Below, one piece after another: positions 46,775-59,832 of a stretch of 64,000 nucleotides of DNA. Each line of letters opens with the position of its first letter. Positions within the stretch are counted from its first letter, which is position 1. The notes under the pieces were generated by a model. It was not told the DNA's origin and did no database searches. It saw nothing but the letters and a program-made list of their open reading frames with translations. Location: assembly GCA_000320545.1 (NCBI GenBank), contig ADNK01000257.1:39918-103917 (forward strand), read 5' to 3'. The DNA is from Bigelowiella natans CCMP2755. Taxonomy: Eukaryota; Cercozoa; Chlorarachniophyceae. A program made the translations under genes and the position numbers.

Positions 46775-48872
46775 ATTTTCCGTCTTTGGAGTTCTTGATG
46801 TATGCAAAGTAATGGCCGCCCGTCGCTGATCCTCTGCACACGACGAAAATACATAGCAAACGACGAAGAACAAACAGTAAGAAAAGATGATAATGATAAC
46901 GATGATGATGATGATGACGATGACGATGAGGATTATGTGTGTCTGCTTTTGGTTGTAACGACATATGCAGATCTTAGGATAGTGAGTGGATAGAACTCGT
47001 GAAGACATGGGCAATGGCAATGCATTGCTGATTTGCTTTACGAACATCTTTGTCTGCTTCTTCTACTACTGTGACAACTACTACTCATTAACAAGAAGAA
47101 TACAAGAGGTAGTAGTGGTGCGACCACCTGTGGATAAGTAGAGCGTAGAGATCATAGCTAAACGAAGCTTCTTCCTGTATAGGAGGAAGGTTTAAAGATT
47201 ATCATCATCATCATCATCATCATTAATCGCTGTGATCGTCTCTCGTCATTATTATCATCGTCCTTATCATGAATTACCCCTTTGTCTGCTGTTGGTGCTG
47301 CTGCTGCTGCTTTTGGATTTCCGACATATTTTGAGAGATCCAGCTGAAAGATGGATATTATCGACAACTTACATGTGTGGTTTCTCTTTGTGCTTTTACA
47401 TATCATCATTATCATCATCATCATCATCATCATCATCCTCACTATCATCACCATCACCATCTTCATAAGAGGAGGGATGTGGAGGTGACTCTTACCGTCG
47501 GTGGAAAGTATACTTTGTCGTGCAGCTTTACCCGCCTTTATTTAATTTAGTAATTATCAGTATTCACTGTGAAACTGTATTATCTTCATCGGGAGAACTA
47601 TTTATTTATTCGAATATACATCTTCTCTTCGTGGATTGAGTACACAAACTTCCCCCTTGCTCATCATCATCGTCATCGTCATCATCATCATTGCAATGCA
47701 CCATCATCAATCAATTAACCACCTCATAAAACGGTAATCGATGTCGAATCGCTTGAGTGTACACGCAAGGATCTTCGGAAGTCTGCAGCAGCATCGATAA
47801 GCGGAGCACATGTGTACACATACATGTGCAGTACAGACAACAACGCCTCACAACACACACCTCTCATGAGATTTGATTTTTTTTTTCCGAAAAGGAAGAA
47901 AAAGGCACATGCATGGTGGACATTTTGGCCACAAGAAAGGATGGTAAGTTTTATAGATATAATGATAACAATGGAGATGAAAGATGGTAGAGGAAAGGAT
48001 AAGAAGACTAATGCCAATGATTGCGTTGGACAGTCATTAGGGAAGTGAGACGACGAATGAACGAACAGCAGCCACGATTAAGATCAGAGAAAAGAAGAAG
48101 ATGGTGTGACCACAACAGCAGCATCATCGCACACATAAAAGTAGGTAGAGGCTCTTACTTCTTGAATCGAAGGCCTTTGTGAGCTGTCTTTTTATCACCT
48201 ATCACCGCATTCATGATACTAGGAGGTGAGAATGATGATGATGAGGGGGAGCATAGGTGATGATGACAACGATGGCAGCAGGCACTATGGAAGGAAGACT
48301 CATCAGGAAATGAATTAATCATTTTCCTTTCTTGGCTCCCTTCTTTGTGCTCGCGAACTTGACAAATGCTGCTGCTTTTGTTTATTTTCATCGTCAACAA
48401 GAACAATCGGAAAAGTATGACTGATTTCCTCTCCATCTACCTCTTCCCCCCCCCCCCCCAACACTATGAAAGAATAGAACCACCGTTTTCATCCCGGATG
48501 CCGTTGTCACCCTCGAAAATCTGCCAAAGACCATTGGCATGCATTCAATGCTTTAATAATATCACAGAGAAATAGATGGTCTCACTATTATCGACATATG
48601 CACTAACGGTGACGAATTAGCTAATTTTCATCCAAATTCAGCCATTAAGCGACCGTGGGCTTGAGGTATTTAGTAAAGCAATCTTGGATGGTCTTGCAGT
48701 CTAAAATAACAATAACAATAATGATAATAATAATGATAAATGATGATAAATGATAGTAACAAGTATCATTATTATCCTCGTCGCCATACATAATTCTTGC
48801 TTCGAACGCTTTTAAAACTCCAAAGTAAAACGTGGAAAGTAGCAAGCCACACACACACACACACAACACACA

Positions 48873-48924
<52 letters not shown>

Positions 48925-48946
48925 AGGAACAGCGTAAGTGTAATGG

Positions 48947-48980
<34 letters not shown>

Positions 48981-51362
48981 AGCAGAAACAGCTGACAGAT
49001 ATGAACATGCCAATGCTTGACAAGCAATAGTAGTAGTATAGGCGTAATATTGATGGGTTGATGAGTGGAAATAAGACATCTATGTTGAACAGCAATACTC
49101 CTCCCGTATTATGATAAGCCTTTCTCATTGTTTTGATAGAATCTCGTCTTCTCTTCGAATGATGCGAGAGCCATGATCATGCCTACTACTACTACTGCTG
49201 CTGCTACTACTACTACTACTACTGTGGATATAGCACCACCGCTATCACCTTTTAGGTCTAGAAATACACCCTTGAATGGGACCTATGTTTGTTGATCTCG
49301 TAAGAGTGTTGTGATGAGGAGGGGGGGGGGGGGGATGAGGGGCAAGAACATCTCGCCATGCAGCAATAAAGGCAACAACGATAACACACTTATACACATT
49401 ATATCTACTAGGAGAAACACCAAGTGCCATTGCAGCCAAACATCGCGACCGCCAACAATACCATGCTCAACCTCATCATCATTATCATCATCATCAGCAG
49501 CAGCATAATCTTTTCCTTCTTCTTCTTGGAGGATATTTGTTCGGTAGTACCACTTGAAAACGTTCTTTCTCCGTCTCTGGAAAGTAAACGTAGTCCTCGT
49601 GCTCCCCATACCTGATGATGATGATGATGATGATGGATAAGGCATAATACATGCACATAGAAATGATAGTAATAACAGCAGCAAGAGGAAGGGGGTAAAG
49701 AGAAAAACAGCGAATGGTGAAGCATTATCATCATCAAGAATCGAATGACGAATAACACAAAAAAACAGCTGGATAGTCTCACCAGTCTTCTAAAATATGC
49801 TTTTCCAGCACGGATCCCTGGAATTTGGAGGGAAGGGAGGGAGGAGGGGGGATGTTCGGTCTTATTGGTGCAATAGCATTGCAAGAAGGCAGGAAGAGGA
49901 CACACGGCATGTATGCGTTTATTATGTTTTCATCGTTTTTTATCTTGCATAAGTGACTGTTTGTGGAAAGGAAGTAGCCGCAGCAGAAGCAGTGGAAACA
50001 GCAACAGTTGACTCACACTCCACCTTGCATCGACTCTCCATGGCGGAGAACATAACATTGAACATTTCCTGAACGTCTTGCTGGACAAAAGCCTCTCTGA
50101 GTGGACGACACACATAGACAAAACACACTCAGGATTAACGATTTAGTTGTTTTGGAGTGTTAATTCGACCGTAGACGTATACTACTATTACTTTACTATT
50201 CCTGTTACTACTTCTAATACCTGCCAGTCCAACCGAACGATCTCGTCAAGCCTCCCGTTGTAATCATTCCTTTGAACGCAAATACAGAAAGTCAGCACAA
50301 CAAACCAACTTGCCACCATTGTAGTATACGCCGACGACCGACACTCAATTTGCATCCTTACTACCTGCATCGCTTAAGGAGAGACGTGCGAACAGATTCT
50401 GAAGTTGCTTCGCAATCGACAGGTGTTCCTTTTTTGTCGGTGATTGGAGGTGTGAATAATATGAAGTAAAAGTTGGCTACTACCAAAAGGATGGATGACC
50501 CCTCTAACGACATGAGCCGCCGGTGGGTATCCAGAACGAGTAAGCAAATCGAAGAGACACATACGCTCATATTACTTTCTGGCTCGGGTCAAATCTCCAC
50601 TTGAATATTGTTTCTCGGAAATCCGGAGTCATATAACTGGCAAATATCAACGAAATTGAGGAGGGAATAGCTCGCCGATTCAAACTTTGGGCAGTCGTCG
50701 TTGTCATCTACTTTGTTGCTATCTAAATCACTTTAGTCTCTCACTACAACTAGTTCTCTACTCAATAAAAATACAGAGTTTGTATGAAGCTGTTTAGATA
50801 GCACGTGGCTCCTTGATTTCTCAGACCAACAAACCTGAATAATAAAGTAAAGATGATCTGATGGTATGCTGGCTTTGCTGTTATGACGGAGGACTTTCTA
50901 CGTACCCTGTCTTCGACTTCTCCATGAACATCCCTGAGAAGTAACCATTTGCCAGCTTTTTGTCTGCTTTCACGACCGTGCTGGATTTCGAAAGGAGCTT
51001 GGCTCCGGCTCCATTTGACGACGTGCTTTGCGACTGATGAGAGAAATGACCCATGAGCAAATACAGTAACTAAAAACAACATTTGCATGCTTAGAATCTC
51101 TTAATGTCAGACAGACGTTGGCATCGACATAGGCCTTTCGTCCTTTTAAAGCATTCAACAACACAGCGGGGTCCATTTGAATGAAATATCTACGAGAAAG
51201 ATCACAATGCGTTTCTTACCTGCGACAACATGTATAAACCTCTTCCCCGAGTCGCAGTCCTAAAAACCAGATTTATTTCATGACATCCAATTCGAAGAAA
51301 AATCCGTAGTCTTCACGTTTGGGTCTATTTAATCCGGTTGTTTTCCGGTCAAATAAGGCCAT
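40694..51362 (-). CDS. USP47-like ubiquitin-specific protease, many exons
   Basis: Cysteine protease that removes ubiquitin. The 5' exons are resolved: 51220-51259, 51081-51189, 50906-51033, 50775-50834, 50576-50636, 50365-50428, 50221-50269 and about 50017-50096. An ATG at 51362 fits phase but is tentative. Motifs: GLRNQGATCYLNSFIQTL (catalytic Cys), LTRSFGWTG, FVQQDVQEMFNVMFSAME, LPKILACTLKRFDIDYR near 47735, RVKLHDKVYFPPT near 47515, SATGGHYFAYIKNS near 46810 (catalytic His) and WYCFDDSHVSAI near 46530. A long C-terminal part follows from about 46290 to 40694. It contains NAYMVMYQRRDKG near 45240, Pro-rich linkers and several ubiquitin-like modules (for example VDEKGARGSQLRNNVAKLW, SGEYILKLHGDLG), and ends with SGDNILFKDGRI and an acidic helix. 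This tail points to USP47 or a relative such as USP7/USP40. Exons between 48.6 and 50.0 kb are only partly resolved. Its introns are full of CAT, CTA, CA and CT repeats. Confidence 0.85.
42061..42142. repeat. TC-AC microsatellite in a USP intron
   Basis: TC run (about 42061-42118) followed by AC. Similar runs in the same gene: GT/GA 42740-42796, CTC 42397-42437, CAT 44468-44506, CAT 45101-45135, GTA 45153-45187, GA 45607-45638, CTA 46118-46151 and 46363-46395, CAT 46645-46686, CA 46725-46772, CA/GA 48849-48920, CTA 48948-48980. Confidence 0.9.
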
Positions 51363-51404
51363 TTTTTGCCTGAGACATAACTACAAGTCTGAGCATCAGT
51401 GATC

Positions 51405-52160
51405 CAGCGACGACGGTCCAGCCACTGTCCTCCCCCAAAAAGTGTTTCGGCCACGTCACAATCATTCGCGCCTTACGTCTGATAGTAGCTGGAGCTGCTG
51501 GAGCTCAGGTCGCTTTCGCGACGATAGGCATTGCTCGAGGCTTTGCAAAGAGCGAAAACAAGCGAGAGAAGCCGCAGAGCATAGCCCGTACGACTGTCAA
51601 TGAGAAAGAATTCCATCCCGCTGTTCGCACGGTTCTCGAGATGTATGGTGGAAAAGGTGTTCCGATCCGTCAATCATGTATGAGAAAGGACGTAGTCTTC
51701 GAAGATCCTGCTGCCAAGGTACCAATGCTCAAACACTGTTCAGACATTTTTGTGTGCTGTGTTGTACAACGACGGCACACGCATCACCCACCTATTCCTT
51801 GCATGAAAAACGGTGTTTATTTAAAAAAAGGTTGTGGGTGAACCTGAAGTACGAGAGGCATTCAGAGCCCTTTGTGTTATGAAGCCAAAGACTTTGGCCT
51901 TTGAGATCGTTGAGGAGCGAGAAACTAGTGACTCTACAATTTTTGAAATAGATCTCTGGCAACGGTACAATCTTGGTTCCTACCTTCCCTTCGAAGTGTA
52001 CTCAAGACTTAGCGTTGAAGCAAGTCGATCAGATTCAGCTATTTGTCGGATAGAGGAGCGCTGGCAGAACGGAAGTCTACTTCACGTTCCTCCGTTTGGA
52101 GTAGTTAGGAGGATAAATGGCATCGCAAGCTACAATCTGACGAGCATTATAATCGCATAG
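51405..52160 (+). CDS. NTF2-like-fold (DUF2358-like) protein, start unresolved
   Basis: Two exons are clear: one ending at 51718 and 51831-52160. The frame in the first is open from a TGA at about 51371 but has no ATG before EMYGGKG, so the start codon is probably in an unseen upstream exon. The N-terminus reads CFGHVTIIRALRLIVAGAAG and AFATIGIARGFAKSENKRE. This could be a targeting or membrane-proximal segment. The body (TVLEMYGGKG, CMRKDVVFEDPAAK, VVGEPEVREAFRALCVMKPK, DLWQRYNLGSYLPFEVYSRL, WQNGSLLHVPPFGVVRRING) follows the pattern of NTF2/SnoaL-like proteins: a helix, then vF.DP..xVxG, then a sheet ending near a Trp. Function cannot be given. It is head-to-head with the USP gene. Confidence 0.6.
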
Positions 52161-53145
52161 GTAGTCACAGAATGTATGTGTTGAGAAATTATTGCTTGCA
52201 TGTGTGTATACACATATGCATTGTGAGAGTCATATTTATTTGTCAACGGTCATCTTTATCAACGGTTGATAATAAAGTGTGTGACGCCTATAGCAGACGT
52301 AGTTGCATGATGTCCATTGTAGCTCATGCCATTCGAAGTGTATAGCATCACGTGGTAGTGATGTAACGGCCGCGTATAGACTAAACTAAGCATCAAGTAG
52401 CACTTGTAGCATACAAAAATTCAGTAAATCTGGTGGACAGCATACACGTCTAGAAATACGTAGCATGTAAATTGCATGTGAGATGTAATGAAGTGATTAA
52501 ATATTTTGAATAGTCATCCTAATGTAATCGTGCAAAGCAGCGGCTACGGTGCTCATTTTTTGTCTATTTGTCTCTACTATTATGTGCTTCATGCATTTAA
52601 AAGCGTCCATGTATGTTCTGTGGTCGATGTGATAGCTATATATGTCGCGCATCGCAATACGCGTACGCGCAGCTGGCCACGAATAATATTCATTGTCTCT
52701 ACTGTGCAACGAAGTTACGCTGATAATCGCACAATAGCGAAATTAACTTGAAACGAGATTCTTCAAAAGTCGCCTAGTAATAATACTCTGTCTTAATTGC
52801 GAGTGTTCAAGCAGACGTGCCCATGCGTATGCGCGTTTGCCAAGCCATACTTTATAGTGCTGCCGAAATCACTGATAGCATCTTTTATTACACTGCTATG
52901 CGACACGCATGCAGTATGTAGCCACATATACATATGTCGAGATGTATATGCGGATGGACCCGCTGTTGGGAAAGCAGGCTGACAGCTAGTGTGTCACTTC
53001 ACATATTTTACAGTCTATCCAGTAAATATCATATATATTATTTACGATCGTGTACAACTATCATTGTCTATGTTTATCGACTAGAAGCTGGAAAATTTAT
53101 CTAGCATGCAGAGCAAGCGCCTGTGACGCCTTGTTAGATAGATCA
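52161..53145. other. Convergent 3' flanks, no gene seen
   Basis: AT-rich. Short frames only, with no recognisable protein or RNA gene. Confidence 0.55.
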
Positions 53146-53847
53146 TCATTGAACGCTGCTAACCTGTTCGTAGATGGAGTTCGTCCACTTTCCTGGTTGG
53201 AGGACAGTGTAGAATGCCAACCTCGAATACGTTACGTTCTCGTAGTAAGTACGTTCAGGATCATGGAGGAAATATTCCGTTCGTGTTCCCAGAGCACCTT
53301 TCACTGTGGTACATCCAGAAACCATTAGGGCATGGCCCCCTCCCTTTTCCCACATGATTATGGGCATCACAGGGCGTCCAGACATGAGAGTTTGCTGCAG
53401 CTGAGTCTCCGTGATCAATCCGTCGACCTTAAAGGTGCGACTAATATACTCATTTGCAACCTTTCCAATTGTCTTGACGTCCTCCCCATCAGCGCCACAT
53501 CCCCTGTGCTTGTTGTACGGGCAACACTGTGTGTGCAGATCCGTCGACACGACGTCACATTCGACGCTTTCACAAGTCGCGTTCGCGCCAGTTACTCCGT
53601 AGTAAAACGCCATCTCGGAAATACCTGTAGCCCAGCACCAGTCCATCCCCTGCTGCTTGCACGCGGGCATCTTTGGGCGGAGGTCGATCGAACAGTTGGC
53701 CGGCAGCTGCGTAAGATTGCGATGCTCGTCGAACACTCTCTCAAAGTTCTTGAGATATCGGGCAGCTTCATCTTTGGAGAACCTGACGCCAGGGCCGACA
53801 GCGAGTGCCAGAGCGGGTAAGAAGGTGGTGAGCAATATGTTCACCAT
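53146..53847 (-). CDS. Secreted papain-like cysteine peptidase (AvrRpt2/C70 type), single exon
   Basis: 233 residues with no intron. The start at 53847 was chosen because MVNILLTTFLPALALAVGPG is a good signal peptide. An in-frame ATG at 53976 would bury it. QQGMDWCWATGISEMAFYYG places the nucleophile at Cys71, in the WCWA context typical of the papain-like C70 (AvrRpt2) and related C39-like families. GGGHALMVSGC gives His172 and YFLHDPERTYY gives Asp196, completing a Cys-His-Asp triad. Other Cys (87/92, 97/108/109, 117) suggest disulfides, and NLT, NCS and NVT are potential glycosylation sites, all consistent with secretion. C70 enzymes are best known from bacteria. An intronless gene in this intron-rich setting may have come by transfer. 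Substrate unknown. Confidence 0.75.
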   Translation of the reverse strand: MVNILLTTFLPALALAVGPGVRFSKDEAARYLKNFERVFDEHRNLTQLPANCSIDLRPKMPACKQQGMDWCWATGISEMAFYYGVTGANATCESVECDVVSTDLHTQCCPYNKHRGCGADGEDVKTIGKVANEYISRTFKVDGLITETQLQQTLMSGRPVMPIIMWEKGGGHALMVSGCTTVKGALGTRTEYFLHDPERTYYENVTYSRLAFYTVLQPGKWTNSIYEQVSSVQ

Positions 53848-54687
53848 TTCAGATGAGTCCACCAGAAGATGATGGTGCTCTGCAACAGTCGCGACTAAGA
53901 CAGATCTCGAACCATCGTTGTTTAGAATTACATACCATTTGTAAACAAAGATGATGTATTTTTGTTGTCGCAACATCTAAAATATGTTGCCTTTTGTTGT
54001 CGCAGTGTTCACAATTGCCTCGTATTTTTGCTTTCAGAAGAGTGCACCGGCTATGTACATTGATAATTTGATGCAGCGGCAGATGCATGCTTGAAATTCA
54101 CCATCAAGGCACGCACGCGCATGCTTCACGAATGCAACGTTTAGTCCCGAAAAACCACCGCCAGCTGTAGTTCCATGCTAGAATGTGGAGTCATCATGCA
54201 GCACGTGGCACCGAATGTCGAAAGCTGTGTCACTTGATCGGTTTGCAAAAACATGCAAAGATTTGCAACTACTGCATGTCATTAGCGTCATTGGCGAAGT
54301 TTTGCATCTGTATTTCTGTGGAAGGCATAATTGGCGATTAACACATGTGACCAAACGTGCGTTGCAGATTGTCTGATTGTGCTTACTCAGAAATCACAAC
54401 AACGTACGCACTTGTGTCTCCTACATGTGTGCGATGTTATCTGGACGCTAGCTGATGTAGCTGCGACTAATCATCACGGCAGCAATGTACAGCGTGCGAT
54501 ACTCGGCATGATGAGATTTTATTAAAAATGAAATACGCATTTTCCGGCGTCGTCACATTTGTTTATATTTTCCCGGGGTAGAGCATGAAGCAGATTTCTG
54601 CTTTGTGAGATCTTACACTCTTGTGGAGAATATATTCTTTTATACTTCAAATACCTATGGACAGCTCGCAACGCTTGCTGATGAGAT
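53848..54687. other. Intergenic, no gene seen
   Basis: Upstream of the peptidase gene and downstream of XAP5. Contains TGTCGCAACATCTAAAATAT at 53966 and TGTCGCAGTGTTCACAATTG at 53998, on the strand opposite to the peptidase. No coding frame recognised. Confidence 0.5.
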
Positions 54688-56760
54688 CTACTTGATTGTG
54701 TACTTCTCATAGGTCTTATTTGGGTCGTACTGAGATGGTATAATTAATAATTATAAGAAGGGCATAAGAACAAATGCAGTGTGCGTCTTTTTAATACAAC
54801 GTTTTCTAATGTTGTTCACTACCACTTCCCAACGATTGACAGGGAATATATGCTTGTTCCTCTCGTAGTATGCACGTGTGATAATCTTTCCCGCATGCGA
54901 CTGCACATATCAGCGAAAAGCACGTAATAGTGAGTAAGAAGATCGATTTACCCCATATGAGACGTATTCAAGGAGAAAGTCACATTCTGACTAATATACT
55001 CTTTATCGTCATATTATAGTACCTCATCTTTCTCAACTCGAGTATCTTGAACCAACCTACATTGATGTAGTGGCGGTCCCAATCAACACGTGTGCGTTTA
55101 AGAATAATCATCGTAAAACACTTTCACATAATAATCATGTCCGAAAAGAGTATTTGAGCAGCTCCACACACCTTACGTCATCGTGGACATCGAAATGGAA
55201 CAGGGGGCCACTTTTACCACGTGCTTTCGTCACAATAAGATCGTAGAACGTATGTGTCTGTTTCAACACCGCCACACCACCAATAGATACAATGAATATC
55301 ATTACAATGTTGGTTTTGCCAAAATAAATACATGGAATAATAAATGCTAAGGCTTTTGACATTACCACTACTACTTCAATTACTACTACTGTTACTAGTG
55401 CTAGTACATTACATGTGGGATGATAACGTCTTCCTTGACGTAGATAAGGTTTTCTGGTGATACACCCCTTAATTCATGGAATTCATCCGACCTAATGATG
55501 ATGACGGCAACACACACAACATCATAAAGACACGCAAATCAAAGAGAGAATAGACGTATATTCTTAAATAGGGGGCCCAATAAGACATGGATATTAGAAA
55601 TAGGTACAGATCTCGCCGGCATTTCTCGAGGAATTTGACAATAGTAAGTCCCTTCGGAACAATAGTTTTCCGTCTATGTCCTGTGCCATCCCAGTAACTA
55701 TAGACGACTTCAATCTCCTCCTCTGATGAATGCAAGTTACGAATGATGATGATGGTGGTTTTGGTACTGCCTTAATCTTCCCCTCCCTCCCCTTCACACA
55801 AGTATATCATTATATATGTGTGTGTAGGTAGGATGTTTATGATTAATATGCGTTTGTAGGTGTTAATTACGTGGTGGTGTGAGTGAAAAGTGTGTGATGA
55901 TAAGGTTTTAAGAAAGGAAAAATAATATTCCCACTTTTCATGACTTCTTGTTTCTCTTTCCATTCCTGTTTTAACTGTTCACGAAGGCGCTTCTCTTCAT
56001 CTTCTCTCTCCCTACAACGAACAAAGATTACGGATGAAAAGAAAATGTCTTCAAATGCCGGTAGGGAGGCAATAACTTACTTATCAGGCAAGAAGGAAGT
56101 GTCAACAAATGGACATTTGACAGATTTCTTTGTCTTTTGCTTCTTCTGTGTCGAAGCTGATATGTGAGTTATCAAGGAGAAGTTTTTAGATTCCTGATTC
56201 ATTTCACATGTAATAAATCCAGCTTACATTCCTCTTGTTCTTCATCCCCGCCATCACCATCTTCATCTATTGAGAATGAGAGCGAAGATAGGGCTTTCTG
56301 ACGTTCCTTCTTCCGTTTCTTTTTTATTTTCTTTTTCGCTCTTTCTCTAAAAAACAATCAAAGTTTATATTTCTGTGCATCATCCCAGTTATTCTGTCAG
56401 AAAATCCACCGTATTCGCTGCTCATTCGCAATGGCTCTCTCCGCAAGCTGCCGCGCCTTTTTGAAGTCTTTGGCGCTAACAAGCCCAACTGTACTCTTCT
56501 TAAACCGGTCCTCCACCGCATTAGTACGTGTCTTGAACATTTTGTCTGATGGGGAAAGATGCTAGTCATTTCTCATTCATACTGAGGCAGTGAGAAGGTT
56601 ATGGCTACCCATGCTTTGGAGCCCCCCTGCATTTTCATCCCTGATCGATTTCTGCAATCGTTCGAATTCTGCCTTTTGTGCCTCTCGCTGGCGTGCGAGT
56701 TTTGATGCACGGTTTCCATCTCCTACTGTTCCTGAGAAAGCAAAACAAGTTAGTTTCTTC

Positions 56761-56851
<91 letters not shown>

Positions 56852-56884
56852 AACGAACATACTAGTACCTTTATAGTGTGCCAT
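54688..56884 (-). CDS. XAP5/FAM50 family nuclear protein, about 12 exons
   Basis: Conserved nuclear protein linked to the spliceosome and, in Chlamydomonas, to expression of ciliary genes. Exons from the start: 56869-56884 (MAHYKG), 56609-56731, 56410-56545, 56228-56346, 56081-56156, then further exons to the stop at 54688. All family marks appear in order: MAHYKG start, [35 protein letters not shown], a Lys/Arg and acidic linker, [101 protein letters not shown] and the end [13 protein letters not shown]. Phases agree for the seven 5' exons. Length is close to animal FAM50. The first intron holds adjacent CT (about 56765-56800) and CA (about 56804-56849) repeats. Confidence 0.92.
56765..56849. 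repeat. CT-CA microsatellite in XAP5 intron 1
   Basis: CT run followed by CA run, occupying most of the intron 56732-56868 between the 16-nt first exon and exon 2. Confidence 0.9.
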
Positions 56885-57252
56885 TCTTGTCTGTTCAAGT
56901 TTCGGTGATTTTTGTAGCGGGGGGAGATACGATGATTTTGGAGGTAGGAACGCTTTGCTGACCTTTAGACCCACTGACCAAGGAAAAAGTGCGCGGATGA
57001 CGACAAAAATAGCGTAAATCCAACCAGATAAGATATTATTTTATGTCGCACATAAGAAAAGGATGGTTATCTAATCTTTCTTTACACGATGCCTGACCTT
57101 CAAGCAGGTTTATGTGAGTCTGGATCGTGAGTCCGACACGTGTCGAATGGAATCCCATCCGGAACAATGCCCGACACCTCTTCACGCTGCTTGATAACAA
57201 TCAGAAGAGAAGCTGTCGTAATGTAATAGCCACTACATTTTGAGGAGGAATA
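56885..57252. promoter_or_regulatory. Divergent promoter region with TGTCGCA motif
   Basis: Between XAP5 (minus) and the coiled-coil membrane gene (plus). TGTCGCACATAAGAAAAGGA at 57044 resembles the recurrent motif. Confidence 0.35.
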
Positions 57253-59796
57253 ATGCAGACGGGGGACGAGACACATCCTCTGAATAATGGGTTTCACAAA
57301 CCAAGGAGGAGGAGGAGGAGGGGGAGGAGAGATTTGGGAGCCAGAGCCATCTTTCTATTGCTGGTAGTCTTATGCCTCCGGAGCACCTTAAATGGAAGCA
57401 GCCGCCCTAAAAATGTTGCCCAAAGTTCGTCTTTTCCCAACTTGGCGCTCCTGGATGAACCTGACGGTGGACAAGGAGACGCAGACGAGTGATTCCTTTT
57501 ACTACTAACCGAGAGGAGAGGGAAGTCCTTCTCTTTGATGAATTCACTCATTTATATTTTGGCATGTTGTGATATTCGTAAAGGGCTAACACGATCATCG
57601 TGAAGCGTCATGGAAAACTCATACGAGTTCCAAAGCGAGGAAACCATCAAAGTTCGTTGTATATTTCTGGTGCGGTGATATTGCCAGCTACTCAGCCACT
57701 CTCTCCTGCTCTCTTTATTCCTTATTTTCAGAAGCATATGACCCAATGAAACAATGGAACAACGTTGGGATACAATTTCCTGGGTGAGAACACGTACCGC
57801 GTGAATAATCCAACCCCTGATGCAGCAGTATCTTTAGGCCACCGAAAGCGGGACAGGAACGGGAGAAAGAGCAGGAATTGTTGACCCCGGCTGAAATGGC
57901 TGAGAAAATGGCTGAAAAAAGGCGCAAAGCTCGACTGGCAGAAGAAAGGAAGATGAGGGAAGAAGACCCGTTGGGAACATCCGAGTGGTTTTATAATGAC
58001 CAGCATGGAAATCGAAAGAAGTAGGATTGTAGCACCTCTTCTTTCAAAAAACCGTAGCATTGAGTAGAACAGCCGATACTATCGTTGCACCAGAATTATA
58101 TCGAGCAAATATTACAAGCTCATATTCATTCTTGCATAGGTGCCTCCTGAAGGAACTACCAGATCGCTTGAAAGCTAACAGCGTGAACTTTGACACGTAA
58201 CTACAACTAGTTTAGCACGAAACATCAGTTGCTATAACAGGTCTCTGACGCTCTTGTTGTTTGCCGTGTTTCAGATATGTCTACACACATTCTGCAGTTT
58301 TTAAGAAACTTAGTAATTGGGTTAGAATAAGGTAGTGCCACACAGCAGTCGATGTGTTCTCATTGCCTGTTTAGCACGAGGCTACTCCTTACACGACGAA
58401 AAACTAGTGCGAACGTAAGAGATAGACAGGAATGTGTTATGTATGGTGGAATGTTACAGAGAGTTTCCAGAGCTGCAAGAATACCTCGAGGCAAAGATAT
58501 TTGGTAAGAAAGGGGTTTGAGGAGGGGAACTTCGCTAGAGTTGCTAGAACATATTTAGCATGAATGTGAGGGGGGGGTGTTGTATTGTCGCTCTCCAATT
58601 ACTTTTCTATGAGCTTTCCGATGAAACTTTGCAGTCATTTTGCCGCAACGTAGCGAAGATACACTGTAACATTCCACTTTGGATCGTTTAGTCTCCTTTT
58701 TCATAATATTGACTACTGCACCACACCAGTTGTTCCGTCAATCCTCTTCCTTCTTACTCCTTTTATGTCATCATCACTACCGTCATCCTCATCCTCATCA
58801 TCATCATCATCACCATCATCGATGATCGATGATCGGAGGTGAATAGCATCTGAAATTAGATACGTGCACAGGACAAGATCTGAACCGCTTGGAAGCTTTG
58901 GCGGGGTTGTCGCCAATGAAGAAGAACGATACCAAGAAAACTTTAGGTATCCTTATTATTACTTCTAATACTACTACTAATGATAATAACAATAATAACA
59001 ATAATTGCGCTGGTAATCGTGATTCGAGATATTGTGACGATGGTGAGGGACATCATTGATGTTTTTCTTTGAAATCCAACACACACATACACATACACAT
59101 ACACACACCCTACAATTTTTTAGAGGAGGAAGTAGCAGACGTGATGGGTAAGATCTCTGAGGACCAGTACCACATGTACGCTCTCAACTCTGCTGGTTGG
59201 TGCGCAATGTGCTGCGTTCGTCGTCTCCCCCCGCCCTCATCCTCGTCGTACTCATCTGCAAATTTGTGATAATGGAGGTTTGGATGGGGACGAGGAGGAC
59301 AAAAGAATGATCATGATGATGGTGTTGATGACGATGATTGTGATGACTATTTTCGTGTCTGATGTTTGAAAATGCTGCAGAATAGCAAGCCAGAAACAAT
59401 TAGTAATATGATTACAGGTGTGTCCGCTGTCATGATCGATATGAAAGCATTCAACAAGACCATGAGGGAGGTTCGTTATAGTACGTGATTAGGAATCACC
59501 ACACTTAGTGCATGCATTCACTGGAACCTATGTTGGCAGCCAGCAGCACATCTACCTCTCTTCCTCTCGTTGTGTGTGTGTGTGTGTATTGTGCTGTGAG
59601 CAATTGTCGCTTATTCATTTTAGTTGAAAGAGATAATGGCAGACCCAGTACCTGCGACAATGATTGAGCAGAAAAAGGTCGCCAACTAAGCAAAAGCAGA
59701 TCACTACGACGCCAATGACAGATAGACGTTTTGCAGCTACTCCTGTTGTTGTTGTTGCTGCTGCTGCTGCTGGGTATTGATTTGATCCATCGTGCA

Positions 59797-59832
<36 letters not shown>

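Noticed and set aside
58022-58024. TAG read as the end of a short three-exon membrane gene
   Set aside because: A GT donor at 58021 removes it and the next exon at 58140 continues in phase with protein-like sequence, so the gene runs on to 61401.
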